Positions 45,601 through 53,878 of a DNA stretch of 64,000 nt are shown here, piece after piece. Numbering within the stretch: the stretch's first letter is position 1; each line of letters begins with the position of its first letter. The position numbers and the translations under genes were made by a program. Below the pieces are notes generated by a model. The model worked only from the letters and a program-made list of their open reading frames with translations. It searched no databases and was not told the DNA's origin. The stretch is from assembly GCA_026129865.1 (NCBI GenBank), contig JAHCHG010000007.1:1-64000 (forward strand), read 5' to 3'. This DNA is from Pyrinomonadaceae bacterium (lineage in GTDB: Bacteria > Acidobacteriota > Blastocatellia > Pyrinomonadales > Pyrinomonadaceae).

Positions 45601-45748
45601 TAAGGGGTCGCTTCAATCCCTACAGCTAAGGCAGATGGAAAAAATTAAGATCGACTGCGCGCGGAAGTTTTTTGAGAAGATCACTTCAGACCACGTAAAG
45701 TATGATGTTGTGGACAGTTACGGCAAGTTGATGCAATTGGTAAAATAA
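42671..45748 (+). CDS. res: Type III restriction enzyme Res (helicase-nuclease)
   Basis: The 1025-aa protein is a superfamily 2 ATPase with a nuclease tail. Motif I is ETGTGKTYCYIKT (residues 106-118), motif II ILDEPQKM (about 243), motif III RYSATHK and motif VI RRQEVGRGMRL. The C-terminal PD-(D/E)xK nuclease is visible as TPDWAISF ... FVAETKG (about 954-977). With Mod it would cleave unmodified DNA after collision between complexes. It starts 8 bp after the Doc-like gene. Confidence 0.94.
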   Translation: MKIKFKKQQFQTDAVNAVVDCFKGQGFSSGIQYRVDPGVAAPDAPLLAVQPVEEIEGFANERFRITEQTILENIHAVQKHENLPLSGRLVKEPLTGCDVNLDIEMETGTGKTYCYIKTMFEMNKRFGWSKFIVVVPSIAIREGVRKSFEIMREHFLEEYHKQAKVFIYNSGQLHNLQAFSSDAGINVMIINVQAFASKGKENLRIYGTPREKNGKIEMVGLDDFQSRKPIDVIRANRPILILDEPQKMSGDAAMNSLKEFDALMTLRYSATHKKEYNRVYRLDALDAYNQKLVKKIAVRGISVKGLTGTNAYFYLDGIQISRDKPPMASVEFEVKRISGNKRETRKLKKGDNLMALSELDAYDGFVVSEIDARTNNISFTNGVTVAVGEVLNDPDEQALRQIQIREAVKAHFEKEKMLFNKGIKVLTLFFIDEVKKYREYEGDQVLKGEYARMFEEEYDRLKGEYRTLIDDDYTKYIDEIETGRTHNGYFSIDKKTKHLVNPSEAKRGETKGETDDVDAYDLILKDKERLLSFEEPTRFIFSHSALREGWDNPNVFVICTLKHSDNTISRRQEVGRGMRLSVNQAGDRIDEPAIVHDINVLTVVTSDSYTEFVSKLQKEISESLSGRPLKATKEYFTGKILITPDGDVPVTSEMAHQIYKYLVTNDYIDEKDHIAPKYHEEKVEETLAILPLFLEPYREQVFKLIDGVFDSSQNIKTNDATKPKNLRNANFEKKEFLELWDRINKQAAYTVSFDSDELIKKSVAWLNKYLTVDKLQFTIHRGEQTAKSTAEQLEAGTAFTVEETSVEQMEGSIHSDVKYDLIGKVAAETALTRRTIALILSGISRLKFGLYKVNPEAFIANASLLIKEQKAAVTIEHLSYDETEESYDSSIFTVEQNVSDWATAGSMLKRHIYDYALTDSASERRFVDELDSSDDVVVYAKLPKSFAIPTPVGNHTPDWAISFNQGSVKHIYFVAETKGSLQSLQLRQMEKIKIDCARKFFEKITSDHVKYDVVDSYGKLMQLVK

Positions 45749-45837
45749 GATAGTAAAAGTAGTAACGGACTTTGGAAACCAGAAATGTTCATTTGAAAGG
45801 AAAGTAATCCCGTTGCTTTTCACTGCGGGAGGAAGAT

Positions 45838-47448
45838 ATGGGATGGAGATTCACTTTAAAGGATGCCAACATCGTGGCATATTTGACCTCTGATGATAAG
45901 GGCGCTGAACCGCGCATTTCGCATCGTCATCTAGTACGATTTCTTGATGGGTTAAATGAATCGTTGTCCAATAAATTGCCAGTCTTTCTGTCGGATAACT
46001 CAGAATGGATAACCCAGATTTCGAAAGAGACAAAACTCGCATCAAAAAAAGTTCGATCTTTTGAGCCCCCAAGTATCGCGCTTGATGTAAATGAATTGGA
46101 TAAGAACTCCCTGCAATATGCATTTGCGATTCAGCAGACGCGTTCTATGCCCGGATGGTCTCTTGGTCAAATACTATATGGATTACGGGAACTTTTTTGC
46201 AATTTCGAGTTATACGCACTTCCATTCGATCCCAATTACGGCAAAATCACCGAGATTGCTGAGAAATTTGCGATTGAATCTGAAGAAAAAGCCCTCATTT
46301 TGCTTCCTATTGATTTTCAGCGGGAAGCTTCAGATCAAAACGACACAAAGCAAATCAGTTTCTTAGACCCTTTTCCGGCTGTGAGTACACTCGCCAACTC
46401 GGACCTTAGTGAACCGGGAATGCTTCTTTGGACAAATTCTGGAGCTGCACATTACATAACCGACCTAGACCACATCTATCAGGCGTTAAGCATACTCAAA
46501 AAGTCGCCTCCTGGTCATGCAGTACAAGAACTGAATGATTTTCTAACGGGCGGTTCTGGTTTCCAAGGTACTGAAATCCTTCATTTGAGTGATCTTCATT
46601 TTGGAACAAAGCATGCGTATGAGAATAGGACGCGACTGAAGAATGAGTTACGTAAACGAAAGAACGGACGTCAACAGGTTGTAATCACCGGGGATCTATT
46701 TGAAATACTACACGAAAGAGATTTTGTCGATTTTGAGGACTTTAGAACGGATTTGATTGATATTACAGGAAAAGAAGCTATCGTGATTCCCGGGAATCAC
46801 GATCAACGCTTTGCGGGGAATTCCTTTGGTTTTATAGGTCGGGATTCATCAAAAGTTGCGGCACTGGAATGGACAAATGTACATGTGGATCATCAGGGTA
46901 AGTGCGTGTTCTTTTGCTTTGACTCTTCATTCGAAAAGAATATGTTGGCCAAAGGGAAATTCTCCGATCGTGAGAAGGAAACCGTCGAGAACTCTTTCAA
47001 CACGAAACTATTAAGTGATGGACGGATAGAAGACTACTTCCGAGTTACTCTAATTCATCATCACCCATTTTCGTTCGATACTAATCAGGAATCGATCATT
47101 CAGCGACTGTTGGTTCAAATTGGAATGACTGACGAACCATTTTTAGCAATGGATCGATCCGAAGCGCTGATCAAGTGGTGCGCTAACATGGAGATACCGC
47201 TGATTTTACACGGTCATAAGCACGTTCAGAGACATTTCACGAAAAAAGTTCTCACCAAGTTCGATCGACACTTCTACGTAACCGCTGCGGGTTGTGGTGC
47301 GTCGTTGGGGGCGGAGAATAACCCGCTCACCTATAATGTCATTTCGTACAATGATAAATCCAAGAATTTTGCTATAACTTTCTTTGAGGACGATAAAACT
47401 GGCGGTGGATTCGCACCTGCAAAGATAGCACTTCAAGTTGTGGCTTGA
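45838..47448 (+). CDS. Metallophosphoesterase with an uncharacterised N-terminal half
   Basis: Residues about 247-500 hold a calcineurin-like phosphoesterase with all metal-binding blocks: SDLHFG, TGDLFE, PGNHDQ, LIHHHP and HGHKHVQ. The N-terminal 240 residues (GWRFTLKDANIVAYL ... GWSLGQILYGL) match no family I recognise. An AGGAAAG/GGGAGGA stretch upstream supplies an RBS. It lies 90 bp after res on the same strand, converging on the GmrSD-like gene. A nuclease or phosphodiesterase effector is plausible. Confidence 0.82.
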   Translation: MGWRFTLKDANIVAYLTSDDKGAEPRISHRHLVRFLDGLNESLSNKLPVFLSDNSEWITQISKETKLASKKVRSFEPPSIALDVNELDKNSLQYAFAIQQTRSMPGWSLGQILYGLRELFCNFELYALPFDPNYGKITEIAEKFAIESEEKALILLPIDFQREASDQNDTKQISFLDPFPAVSTLANSDLSEPGMLLWTNSGAAHYITDLDHIYQALSILKKSPPGHAVQELNDFLTGGSGFQGTEILHLSDLHFGTKHAYENRTRLKNELRKRKNGRQQVVITGDLFEILHERDFVDFEDFRTDLIDITGKEAIVIPGNHDQRFAGNSFGFIGRDSSKVAALEWTNVHVDHQGKCVFFCFDSSFEKNMLAKGKFSDREKETVENSFNTKLLSDGRIEDYFRVTLIHHHPFSFDTNQESIIQRLLVQIGMTDEPFLAMDRSEALIKWCANMEIPLILHGHKHVQRHFTKKVLTKFDRHFYVTAAGCGASLGAENNPLTYNVISYNDKSKNFAITFFEDDKTGGGFAPAKIALQVVA

Positions 47449-47496
47449 TGACATCCAAGTTACTGATCGACAACGGAACCTTGGAGCCAGCTTCGA

Positions 47497-49224
47497 TTAT
47501 CGCCATATCTTCAAGGCAGTACGCGCCAGGTCTAAAGCGCGCGACTCAATTTCTGATTCGTCCCAGGAAATCTTTTCAAGGTACTCGGTCGTTATTTTTA
47601 ACAGCGAGTAATTCTGCAGCGCTTCCCTCTTCGTTTCCCAAGGAGCGTTTTTCATACTACTATTCAGATATTGTGTGACAAGCGTAAGATTGCCAAGTGT
47701 TTTAATTTTGCGATTGCGCTCAAGCCTTGCTAGATCGTCCATGCCGGCGACTGACCAATGTTCCTCCCATTTTTGAGGCATAATATGTTCGACCGTGTAG
47801 CTGGATGAACTTAGGGAGCCGACATCATTCATAGGAGTGTGAATTTGATACAGGGAAATACAAAATAGAATTTCGCGAGCGTTGATATTGCTTATTGGCT
47901 GTTTCAAAAAGGCGTCCGTGAATTCAATATCGAGCGGGAATCGATTCGTATCCACATCAAAACTCTCAAACATACTCCTAAAGCTTTCCGGTGTTAAATG
48001 TTCTAATGATTCAAGTTCCTTAATCATTTGAATAAAAACGTTGTTGTAATTCTTAGTAGACAGACGGCAAACCTGTCGACGGACGAGATAGCTTTCCAAA
48101 GTCCCGAGCATCTCAACCAAATGCGACCGATTACCGACACGTTTGTATAAGTAAAGTACAAGCGGATAAACTGTAGTAATTTCTAGCTTCTCAATCACGT
48201 GGAAAAACCGCTCTTCATGTTGTGAGAAACGAAGTTCGTTCAACTGCGTCCCTTCCGGAAATGTAAAGTAAATTGAAGCGTAATCTTTTAGCTCTTCAAG
48301 AAAGTCGATCTTCTCCTGATCCGATTTTCCGCCAAGCCATGCCTTATATTCCTTAAACAATCGTTCAAGTTCGACATTGGCTTTTTTCTGAATTATCAAA
48401 TAGCAGTAGAGCAGAACTTCAATATTGGTCCTAACAACTCGACCGGACGTCTTAGACCGATTCCAAAAATTGATTTGATCCTCATCATCTTCAAACACAG
48501 GCTCCCAAAGCTCCGAATACTTCACCCGAATCGACGTGTCCGAAAAAATGAAATTTTTCAGAAGTTCTCCGGTCGTGAGCCTGACTCCAAGCGAATTAAT
48601 CGTATCGAAAATTTCCTGCTCATCATCGTTCGCCGACAAAAGCATGCTAATTAGCGGTACATTGTTTAGAATGACGGTCTTAAACGTATCGAGCTGTTCA
48701 TCAGTATAACCCTCAAGTTTTTTTTCAAAAAACCGATAGCATTTCAAAATACGATGATCTTGATTCGGAAGGCGATCGACATCTTTGTCGAGCATTATTG
48801 CCTCGAAATACTCGATGTCATTTTTTGAATGCTCAAGTCTGATGAAGCTGGTTCCTTTGGCGTCTTCAAAAACTATCAGTTCGTTTGTCTTTTCAATAAG
48901 CTTTGTATATGGTTCGTTGCCGCTGGCAGTATTTGCAATTGCCTTAAGCAAAAGAGCAAAAGTCGTTAAGCGTTGTTGGCCGTCGATGAGATCGTGCTTG
49001 TGCTCTCCCATTTTGTTTGCTAGCCGCTGTTTAATAATCAGTGTGCCAATAAAATGTTCCGACGACGTAGTGTTGTTCTCAACGTTCGCAATCCTGCTGA
49101 TATGGTCCCAAAGTATTTCCCAATTTTCGGAATCCCAGACGTAAGCACGTTGAAAAAATGGGACGACAAACTGGAGGGTACCGGAAAAGAAGGAATTTAG
49201 TTGCTCCTTGGTTGCATTAATCAT
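47497..49224 (-). CDS. GmrSD-like DUF262/DUF1524 protein
   Basis: The 575-aa protein has an N-terminal DUF262 domain (VVPFFQRAYVWDSENWE, then IDGQQRLTTFALLL) and a C-terminal DUF1524 HNH-type nuclease (TVEHIMPQKWEEHW and KTLGNLTLVTQYLNSSMKN). This is the fused form of the GmrS/GmrD type IV restriction system, which cuts DNA with modified cytosines, or of related anti-phage nucleases such as BrxU. DGQQR is the nucleotide-binding motif. It is the first minus-strand gene after the cargo. Confidence 0.9.
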   Translation of the reverse strand: MINATKEQLNSFFSGTLQFVVPFFQRAYVWDSENWEILWDHISRIANVENNTTSSEHFIGTLIIKQRLANKMGEHKHDLIDGQQRLTTFALLLKAIANTASGNEPYTKLIEKTNELIVFEDAKGTSFIRLEHSKNDIEYFEAIMLDKDVDRLPNQDHRILKCYRFFEKKLEGYTDEQLDTFKTVILNNVPLISMLLSANDDEQEIFDTINSLGVRLTTGELLKNFIFSDTSIRVKYSELWEPVFEDDEDQINFWNRSKTSGRVVRTNIEVLLYCYLIIQKKANVELERLFKEYKAWLGGKSDQEKIDFLEELKDYASIYFTFPEGTQLNELRFSQHEERFFHVIEKLEITTVYPLVLYLYKRVGNRSHLVEMLGTLESYLVRRQVCRLSTKNYNNVFIQMIKELESLEHLTPESFRSMFESFDVDTNRFPLDIEFTDAFLKQPISNINAREILFCISLYQIHTPMNDVGSLSSSSYTVEHIMPQKWEEHWSVAGMDDLARLERNRKIKTLGNLTLVTQYLNSSMKNAPWETKREALQNYSLLKITTEYLEKISWDESEIESRALDLARTALKIWR

Positions 49225-49494
49225 TGACAGTATAAGACTCCCCTAAGATCTTTGTTCAAAACAGTATAATGGAAAACATAAATTACTGAAACAATCAAGA
49301 TTCTGTAAGTATTCGCGACAAACCATGTCAACTCGAGGATGGGCGGATGCTCTAATTTTACGGCCAATTGGTAGCTTGCTGTGTAACTTTTACGGCTGAC
49401 GTCCATGACGCGATAAATAATTCTCATTTGAAGGTTTAGGATTCTATTTCGGATTGATGTATGACGTTATCAAGATAGATTGGCAGAAAAGCCC

Positions 49495-50571
49495 TCATTT
49501 TTCATTTTTTGGTAACAACTCAATTCTCTCTGCCGGGATCCATCGCTTTGGAAAAAGTCCTACGAACTTTTCAACGAATAACTTACTTGAAGGAGAATCG
49601 TAATATGTGCTCTCGGCCTCGAGCGCAGTGTAGATCGCATTTCTGATAACCCTTTCCATTTCTTCATCTTTCGCCGTGGATGCAAACCCGCGCCATTTGT
49701 CGAGCGTCTTTGAGAAGTTGTATTTCTTTACTGCGTGCAGCACTACCGACGAAAGTAGCATTGCGTGACGCTGGTTTTCGTCCATCTTCGAGAAGTATTC
49801 GGTGCTTGTCCATCTCCTATAAGAATCGCGAAATGGATCGTGGTTTCCGCCCTCGGCAACGGCGAGGATCTGTTCGCAAACCACGGCAGACAGGTGATCC
49901 TTTGGCTTAATACCTTCAACGACCCGACTTACCTTTTCAAGAATTCCAGCCAATTCGATTTGACGGTATGAGTTAATAAACCAGAAAGGGTCGGCAAGCG
50001 AGGCAAATTCGCCGGTCAAAAGGTCAATCCCTATTTCACAGGCAATCCAATAAGCATAGTTGCATTGATACGGAAAGCGTTCAATTCGTTCGTAAGAGTT
50101 CTGGGCGGCCTCAAGATCGCCGGCATGGATTGACGCGACGGCTTCGTCAAATATCTCTTCTATCGGCTGCCGTGCGATTCGGACCAGTTCATCCGCGCCA
50201 ATCTCCATGAGACGCGTAAGCTCTTCACGGCTGATTCTGGAACCTGCCTTGTAGACCCCTGAAGAGTTCATTTCCACCAATTTTTCTGAAAAAACTTCCA
50301 AAAGCTCATTAAGCGAGGTCCCGAGTTCCGCAGCGGCAATTGCTATCGGAATCTCGGCATATTCCGATGGATTGTCGAGCATTATCATCTCTTCATTCAG
50401 CTCGAAGAATTTTACGCCTTGCTTTGTCTCCCAATTTTCAAAACCTTCGTCGGATTTAAAATCTTTCCGAGTCTTCTGATTTTTGGGTAGTTTAAGTTTC
50501 TCCAATTCTCTTTCAATCTGGCCTCGTCTCTGCATGATCGGGTCAAGTTTTGGTTTCCGTCTCATACTCAT
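49495..50571 (-). CDS. Hypothetical protein, partner of the HTH-like gene upstream
   Basis: I do not recognise this 358-aa protein. The first 60 residues are highly charged; the rest is helical, with an aromatic-rich middle (QCNYAYWIACEIGIDLLTGE, ADPFWFINSYRQIE). It starts 15 bp after the upstream gene (50587-51723), so the two probably form an operon. No signal peptide, membrane segment or catalytic motif is evident. The island setting suggests an accessory or defence role, but nothing in the sequence shows it. Confidence 0.65.
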   Translation of the reverse strand: MSMRRKPKLDPIMQRRGQIERELEKLKLPKNQKTRKDFKSDEGFENWETKQGVKFFELNEEMIMLDNPSEYAEIPIAIAAAELGTSLNELLEVFSEKLVEMNSSGVYKAGSRISREELTRLMEIGADELVRIARQPIEEIFDEAVASIHAGDLEAAQNSYERIERFPYQCNYAYWIACEIGIDLLTGEFASLADPFWFINSYRQIELAGILEKVSRVVEGIKPKDHLSAVVCEQILAVAEGGNHDPFRDSYRRWTSTEYFSKMDENQRHAMLLSSVVLHAVKKYNFSKTLDKWRGFASTAKDEEMERVIRNAIYTALEAESTYYDSPSSKLFVEKFVGLFPKRWIPAERIELLPKNEK

Positions 50572-50586
50572 TTCACCTTGAAAATC

Positions 50587-51723
50587 TCATTCATAGGATT
50601 TTGCGGATTTCGCTTTAATACCTGCCAGTGTTTCATTCATCGGGTCCAAACTATCCGCATATTTTCTTGCCCATGCGACCCATTGGAATTCTTTGCTTTC
50701 AGGATCGAACGGACCGTAAATTGCGATAAATTTAGCTTCGATTGCGTTAACGTAATCGCGGATCATTTCGCATTTCTGCCATCTTCGCGCAGCTGATTCT
50801 AGTTTATCGCACCTCTTTTGTTCGTCTTCCCGGCGCCGCTCGACCTCAATCCGCAGGCGTTCCTCTTCTTCCTTTTTTCGATTTTCCTCGACCTGCAATT
50901 CAATGATTTCGATGATACCCGCAAGTATTTCGTTAAGTCGGTTTTCAAGAGGCTCGTTCTTGCGGTCCCTCCAAGTAAGGTACCTGGAAAAACGAAAATT
51001 GATCTTAATATTTAGCTTTCCCGTATATACCTCAGTAACCTGTTCGTTCATTAGATATGGCAGCTTCCGCTTTTCCCCAGGTTTTGGCAAGATTGGTTGT
51101 TTCCGGACTGACTCGCAAATAGAAATCGCAACTTTCACGCCTTCTTTTAAGATCACGGCATTTTCATCCCTATATGTCTTTACGATTGCGATCTGACTGC
51201 CCCTTTCTTCCAAGGCTCGGAAAAGTGCATCCATAATGAGAAGAGCGCGATCGAATTGTTCCTCTGAGACTGGAACATAAATGGAATCCATTTCTTCGTC
51301 GCCCGGCTCCGAAATTCCAGACATCTCATTTCCTTCATCCCAAAACTGCCTCGCGTTTCTGACAAGCGAGTGAGCATTATCAAAGTTCTTGGCAATTCTC
51401 AGTCGGTTTTCCGCAAGGCGCTCTTTTGCTATCAGGGCCTCTACGCGAGGTGGCAGTTTCACAGTATCACCTTGAATGATTGTATTCACATATACATATT
51501 CTTTGGTCTTTTTATTCGGGGGAGGTAACGGGGCAGGCTCACGCTTGGCACCTGCATCAATCTTGCTCCAATAGCCTCGTGGTGGCTTTGGAATATCCAA
51601 CTTTCGGCAAAGCTTCGCGACCATAACGTCGGAGATTCCGAACTCTTCGGCAATTTTAACCGTCGGTACTTGCCAAACTTTTTCATACAAGTCTTCTCTT
51701 GAGAACTTGATCTGATTGGACAT
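50587..51723 (-). CDS. Hypothetical protein with N-terminal DNA-binding-like region and coiled coil
   Basis: The 378-aa product begins with a helix-turn-helix-like segment (EDLYEKVWQVPTVKIAEEFG, then ISDVMVAKLCRKLDIPKPPRG and YWSKIDAG). Similar N-termini recur in uncharacterised bacterial proteins. The middle (85-250) is helical. Residues about 275-330 form a strongly charged coiled coil (EENRKKEEEERLRIEVERRR). It would bind DNA or a nucleoprotein and recruit the downstream 358-aa protein (inference). Confidence 0.65.
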   Translation of the reverse strand: MSNQIKFSREDLYEKVWQVPTVKIAEEFGISDVMVAKLCRKLDIPKPPRGYWSKIDAGAKREPAPLPPPNKKTKEYVYVNTIIQGDTVKLPPRVEALIAKERLAENRLRIAKNFDNAHSLVRNARQFWDEGNEMSGISEPGDEEMDSIYVPVSEEQFDRALLIMDALFRALEERGSQIAIVKTYRDENAVILKEGVKVAISICESVRKQPILPKPGEKRKLPYLMNEQVTEVYTGKLNIKINFRFSRYLTWRDRKNEPLENRLNEILAGIIEIIELQVEENRKKEEEERLRIEVERRREDEQKRCDKLESAARRWQKCEMIRDYVNAIEAKFIAIYGPFDPESKEFQWVAWARKYADSLDPMNETLAGIKAKSAKSYE

Positions 51724-51878
51724 GATTCAGCCTGCCTTTTTCTACAGTATATTCCTGGAAAAGCTAAGACTGAAACGTAGGTGTTAAAAACCGAAGTGCC
51801 TTCTTGCGGACTGTCGATTCACATCACTACCGTGTGAGTTGTGTTCTAAAAGCGTATTACTTCATCAATTCTGGTAGA

Positions 51879-52256
51879 TCACTTGGTTCCGATCTCGACG
51901 CGGCAATGATCGCTAGGACCCCAATGTTCGAGTTCGTTTATCGTGGTCTCTCATATACGATCGTAGAAGGAAGTCGAAGCGAACACATAGTCGAGTTTTC
52001 TAGCGACCGTTTTGGGCGTCTGCCGGTTGTGATAGTAAGTAGGAACATATTCACTTGTTTGCGGGAAATCGTCGCGCCAAGGGGTCCTGCTTATTCTGAA
52101 TCGTATATGGGCCCCAAGAAATTCAGACCCAACGCAGATAGAGTCGGAAACGATAGAGTATTGAATCTTTAAATTGAACCCAAATCCTCCGGTTTTGGTT
52201 GTGGCGATCTTATGAATTTTCGTATGAAAGCTTTCGATTCTCAAAACTCGAACCAC
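51879..52256 (-). pseudogene. Remnant of an endonuclease/exonuclease/phosphatase family gene
   Basis: The minus strand keeps a recognisable C-terminal end of an EEP-type nuclease: TPWRDDFPQTSEYVPTYY, HNRQTPKTVARKLDYVFAS, then after an in-frame TGA (51951-51953) INELEHWGPSDHCRVEIGTK and a stop at 51879. WGPSDHCR is the conserved active-site Asp-His block. Upstream, the FLGP segment lies in a different frame from TPWRDDF, so at least one frameshift is present. No N-terminal half is found. This is a decayed relic. Confidence 0.65.
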
Positions 52257-52723
52257 TTTTCGAACTTCTCGCGACCAAGTTTCGAAAGTTCAGAACCCGA
52301 CACACGCGCTCATTTTACAAACCTTCATTTCATCGCCTTTTGAGCACGGCCGTTTTGAACGGATTTACCACAAACGTATGTCCAAGTTGACGTGCCGACC
52401 TTTCCGTCAATATTGAGCGGTATCCTCTGCATTAAAAATAGGGACTAGCCGGTCAAGTAAAGTAGCACATAAAACTTTGCCTTTGCTTTTGTTGGTGTAT
52501 TTGTAAATGAAAGCGTTTACTGATACTTATCCTATGTTTGTATAATCATGACCGTGAAAGCAAGGTTTTTGGTAACTCTGTAGCAAAATGAAGTCGCTGA
52601 TAAAAAAAGACTTATGCCAAAACTCTCGCTTTATTCACGAAAACATTGTGTCAAACTGAGCGGCGTTTGAATCTATTTAGACGCAAATTCGCTGTTTTTC
52701 ATTTATTTGACGCATACGCTTAG
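52257..52723. other. 467-bp AT-rich region without a gene
   Basis: Together with the EEP remnant this makes a 1-kb stretch with no intact gene. No coding pattern, RNA gene or notable repeat is seen here. It may hold the eroded N-terminal part of the nuclease. Confidence 0.4.
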
Positions 52724-53053
52724 TTATCTACTTTCTGCGATGTGATTAGTTTTCTTTTTCCACGACCTACGACTCCAGGTATAAGTAATTTCCTTAGTTA
52801 CGATCGATTTTGGTCGTTTCTTCGGCGGCGGAGTGAATTCAGCTAACAGCATCTGAAATACATAATCGAGAAACTTTCGGTATTGCTGTTCCTCAAATTC
52901 TTCCATCACAGCATAAACGCACCGTGTGATGTGTCGCTGTAGTGTCTTCGCACTTACGCCGTACCTGCCCGCTACAACCCGATAGCTATCCGATAGTGCA
53001 TAGAGGACGAGCATGTCGGCATGATTCGAATGTCTGCAGATCTTACAACTCAT
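52724..53053 (-). CDS. Small CxxC-HTH protein
   Basis: The 109-aa product begins MSCKICRHSNH and continues with a helix-turn-helix (YRVVAGRYGVSAKTLQRHI). Proteins with this CxxCxH plus RHxxxH-type HTH pattern occur in phages and mobile elements. Its C-terminus is basic. It overlaps no neighbour and lies 8 bp after the next minus-strand gene. It is probably a regulator or a packaging-related protein. Confidence 0.6.
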   Translation of the reverse strand: MSCKICRHSNHADMLVLYALSDSYRVVAGRYGVSAKTLQRHITRCVYAVMEEFEEQQYRKFLDYVFQMLLAEFTPPPKKRPKSIVTKEITYTWSRRSWKKKTNHIAESR

Positions 53054-53061
53054 CGGATCAA

Positions 53062-53364
53062 TTACCTCCGTTCAAACGGACCAAGCCGAATGAATCGAAG
53101 ATCTTCCATTTCACTTATGAAGCGTTCACGCACATCCTCGAAATCTGCACCGGTTTGCTGGATAATGCTAAATGATCTTAGTTCAATATCCGTCTTACGA
53201 ATGAGCCTCTTAACGTGAGGCATATGCGACTCTCCGTAAATGATAACAATGCCGTTTCGCATAACACTCGTGTAACTGAGCCCTTTTCTCACGGCAGCAA
53301 CAATTTCGTTTTTAGTTTCTTCCGGGATTCTGGCAAGCTGATCTTTTGTTAATCCGTAGTTCAT
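53062..53364 (-). CDS. Hypothetical small protein
   Basis: The 100-aa product is not recognised. It has an amphipathic N-terminal helix (LARIPEETKNEIVAAVRKGLSY), a short beta-rich middle and a charged C-terminus. The next gene follows after 8 bp on the same strand, which supports that it is real. The upstream 500 bp is decayed sequence. Confidence 0.5.
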   Translation of the reverse strand: MNYGLTKDQLARIPEETKNEIVAAVRKGLSYTSVMRNGIVIIYGESHMPHVKRLIRKTDIELRSFSIIQQTGADFEDVRERFISEMEDLRFIRLGPFERR

Positions 53365-53574
53365 AGTTCCTGGGACCCCCGCATTAAAAGCACGTATATT
53401 TTATATTTTAATCGCCCTCGTCTTCAATCATTAAATTTATCGTTACAATTCAAATGTTCCCCTTAAGTCAAATCCAAGCCTTTCTAACTTCGACCGCTTC
53501 CGCTCGCAGTAAGGTGCGCTTGTAAACACCGATCTCTTCCGCGACCATTTCAGCGGTCGATTTACCCGCAAAAG

Positions 53575-53619
53575 CGGTTTTGTCCAATTCCGACATCGTG
53601 TCGGAATTGGACAAAACCG
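53575..53619. repeat. 21-bp perfect inverted repeat
   Basis: Arms 53575-53595 and 53599-53619 are exact inverse complements around a 3-base centre (TCG). The core is TTCCGACA ... TGTCGGAA. It lies inside the decayed HTH gene, downstream copy. Confidence 0.9.
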
Positions 53620-53744
53620 GATTTCCCGCTTTCCTTTTCCGAAGATTATAAAGCTCGCCGACCAGTTTCGCGCGCGAATTTGGATCAACATTGCGCCGGC
53701 TTTTTTTGCAACAGCCTTTGGGGTCGTTTTCCCCGCAAAACCAC

Positions 53745-53783
53745 TTTTGCCTAATTCCGACACGATGTCGGAATTAAGCAAAA
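53745..53783. repeat. 18-bp inverted repeat, second copy
   Basis: Arms 53745-53762 and 53766-53783 match in 17 of 18 positions around the centre CGA. It shares the TTCCGACA ... TGTCGGAA core with the repeat at 53575-53619, 167 bp away. Confidence 0.85.
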
Positions 53784-53878
53784 CCGGTTATGCCGAGTTC
53801 AATTCTCGAAATTTATTGAACTCGCCTAACGGTACTTCAGAAGAGATTCGCGCCGTGTCCAATTTGGCTTAACCCGTA

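Larger units (their letters stand above)
53478..53875 (-). pseudogene. Decayed tandem duplication of an HTH-type replication/partition protein
   Basis: Two copies of a coding segment lie 167 bp apart. The downstream copy reads NVDPNSRAKLVGELYNLRKR, then KAGNPVLSNSDTMSELDKTA, FAGKSTAEMVAEEIGVYKRT and a stop at about 53478. The upstream copy reads GEFNKFRELNSA, a stop, PVLLNSDIVSELGKSG and FAGKTTPKAVAKKAG. The GKSTAEMVAEEIGVYKRT part resembles the HTH of plasmid/phage proteins of the RNLTPxQ...GVSxRTIxR type. A TAA, a frameshift near a run of seven A and the 167-bp period show decay. Confidence 0.6.

Noticed and set aside
51951..51953. In-frame TGA of the EEP remnant as a selenocysteine codon
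   Set aside because: The position is not a catalytic residue in the family, no hairpin follows, and a frameshift upstream shows the gene is decayed.
53443..53781. 112-codon minus-strand open frame as an intact gene
   Set aside because: It joins the upstream copy of the duplicated segment to an off-frame reading of the second copy; the conserved-looking HTH sequence is in another frame.
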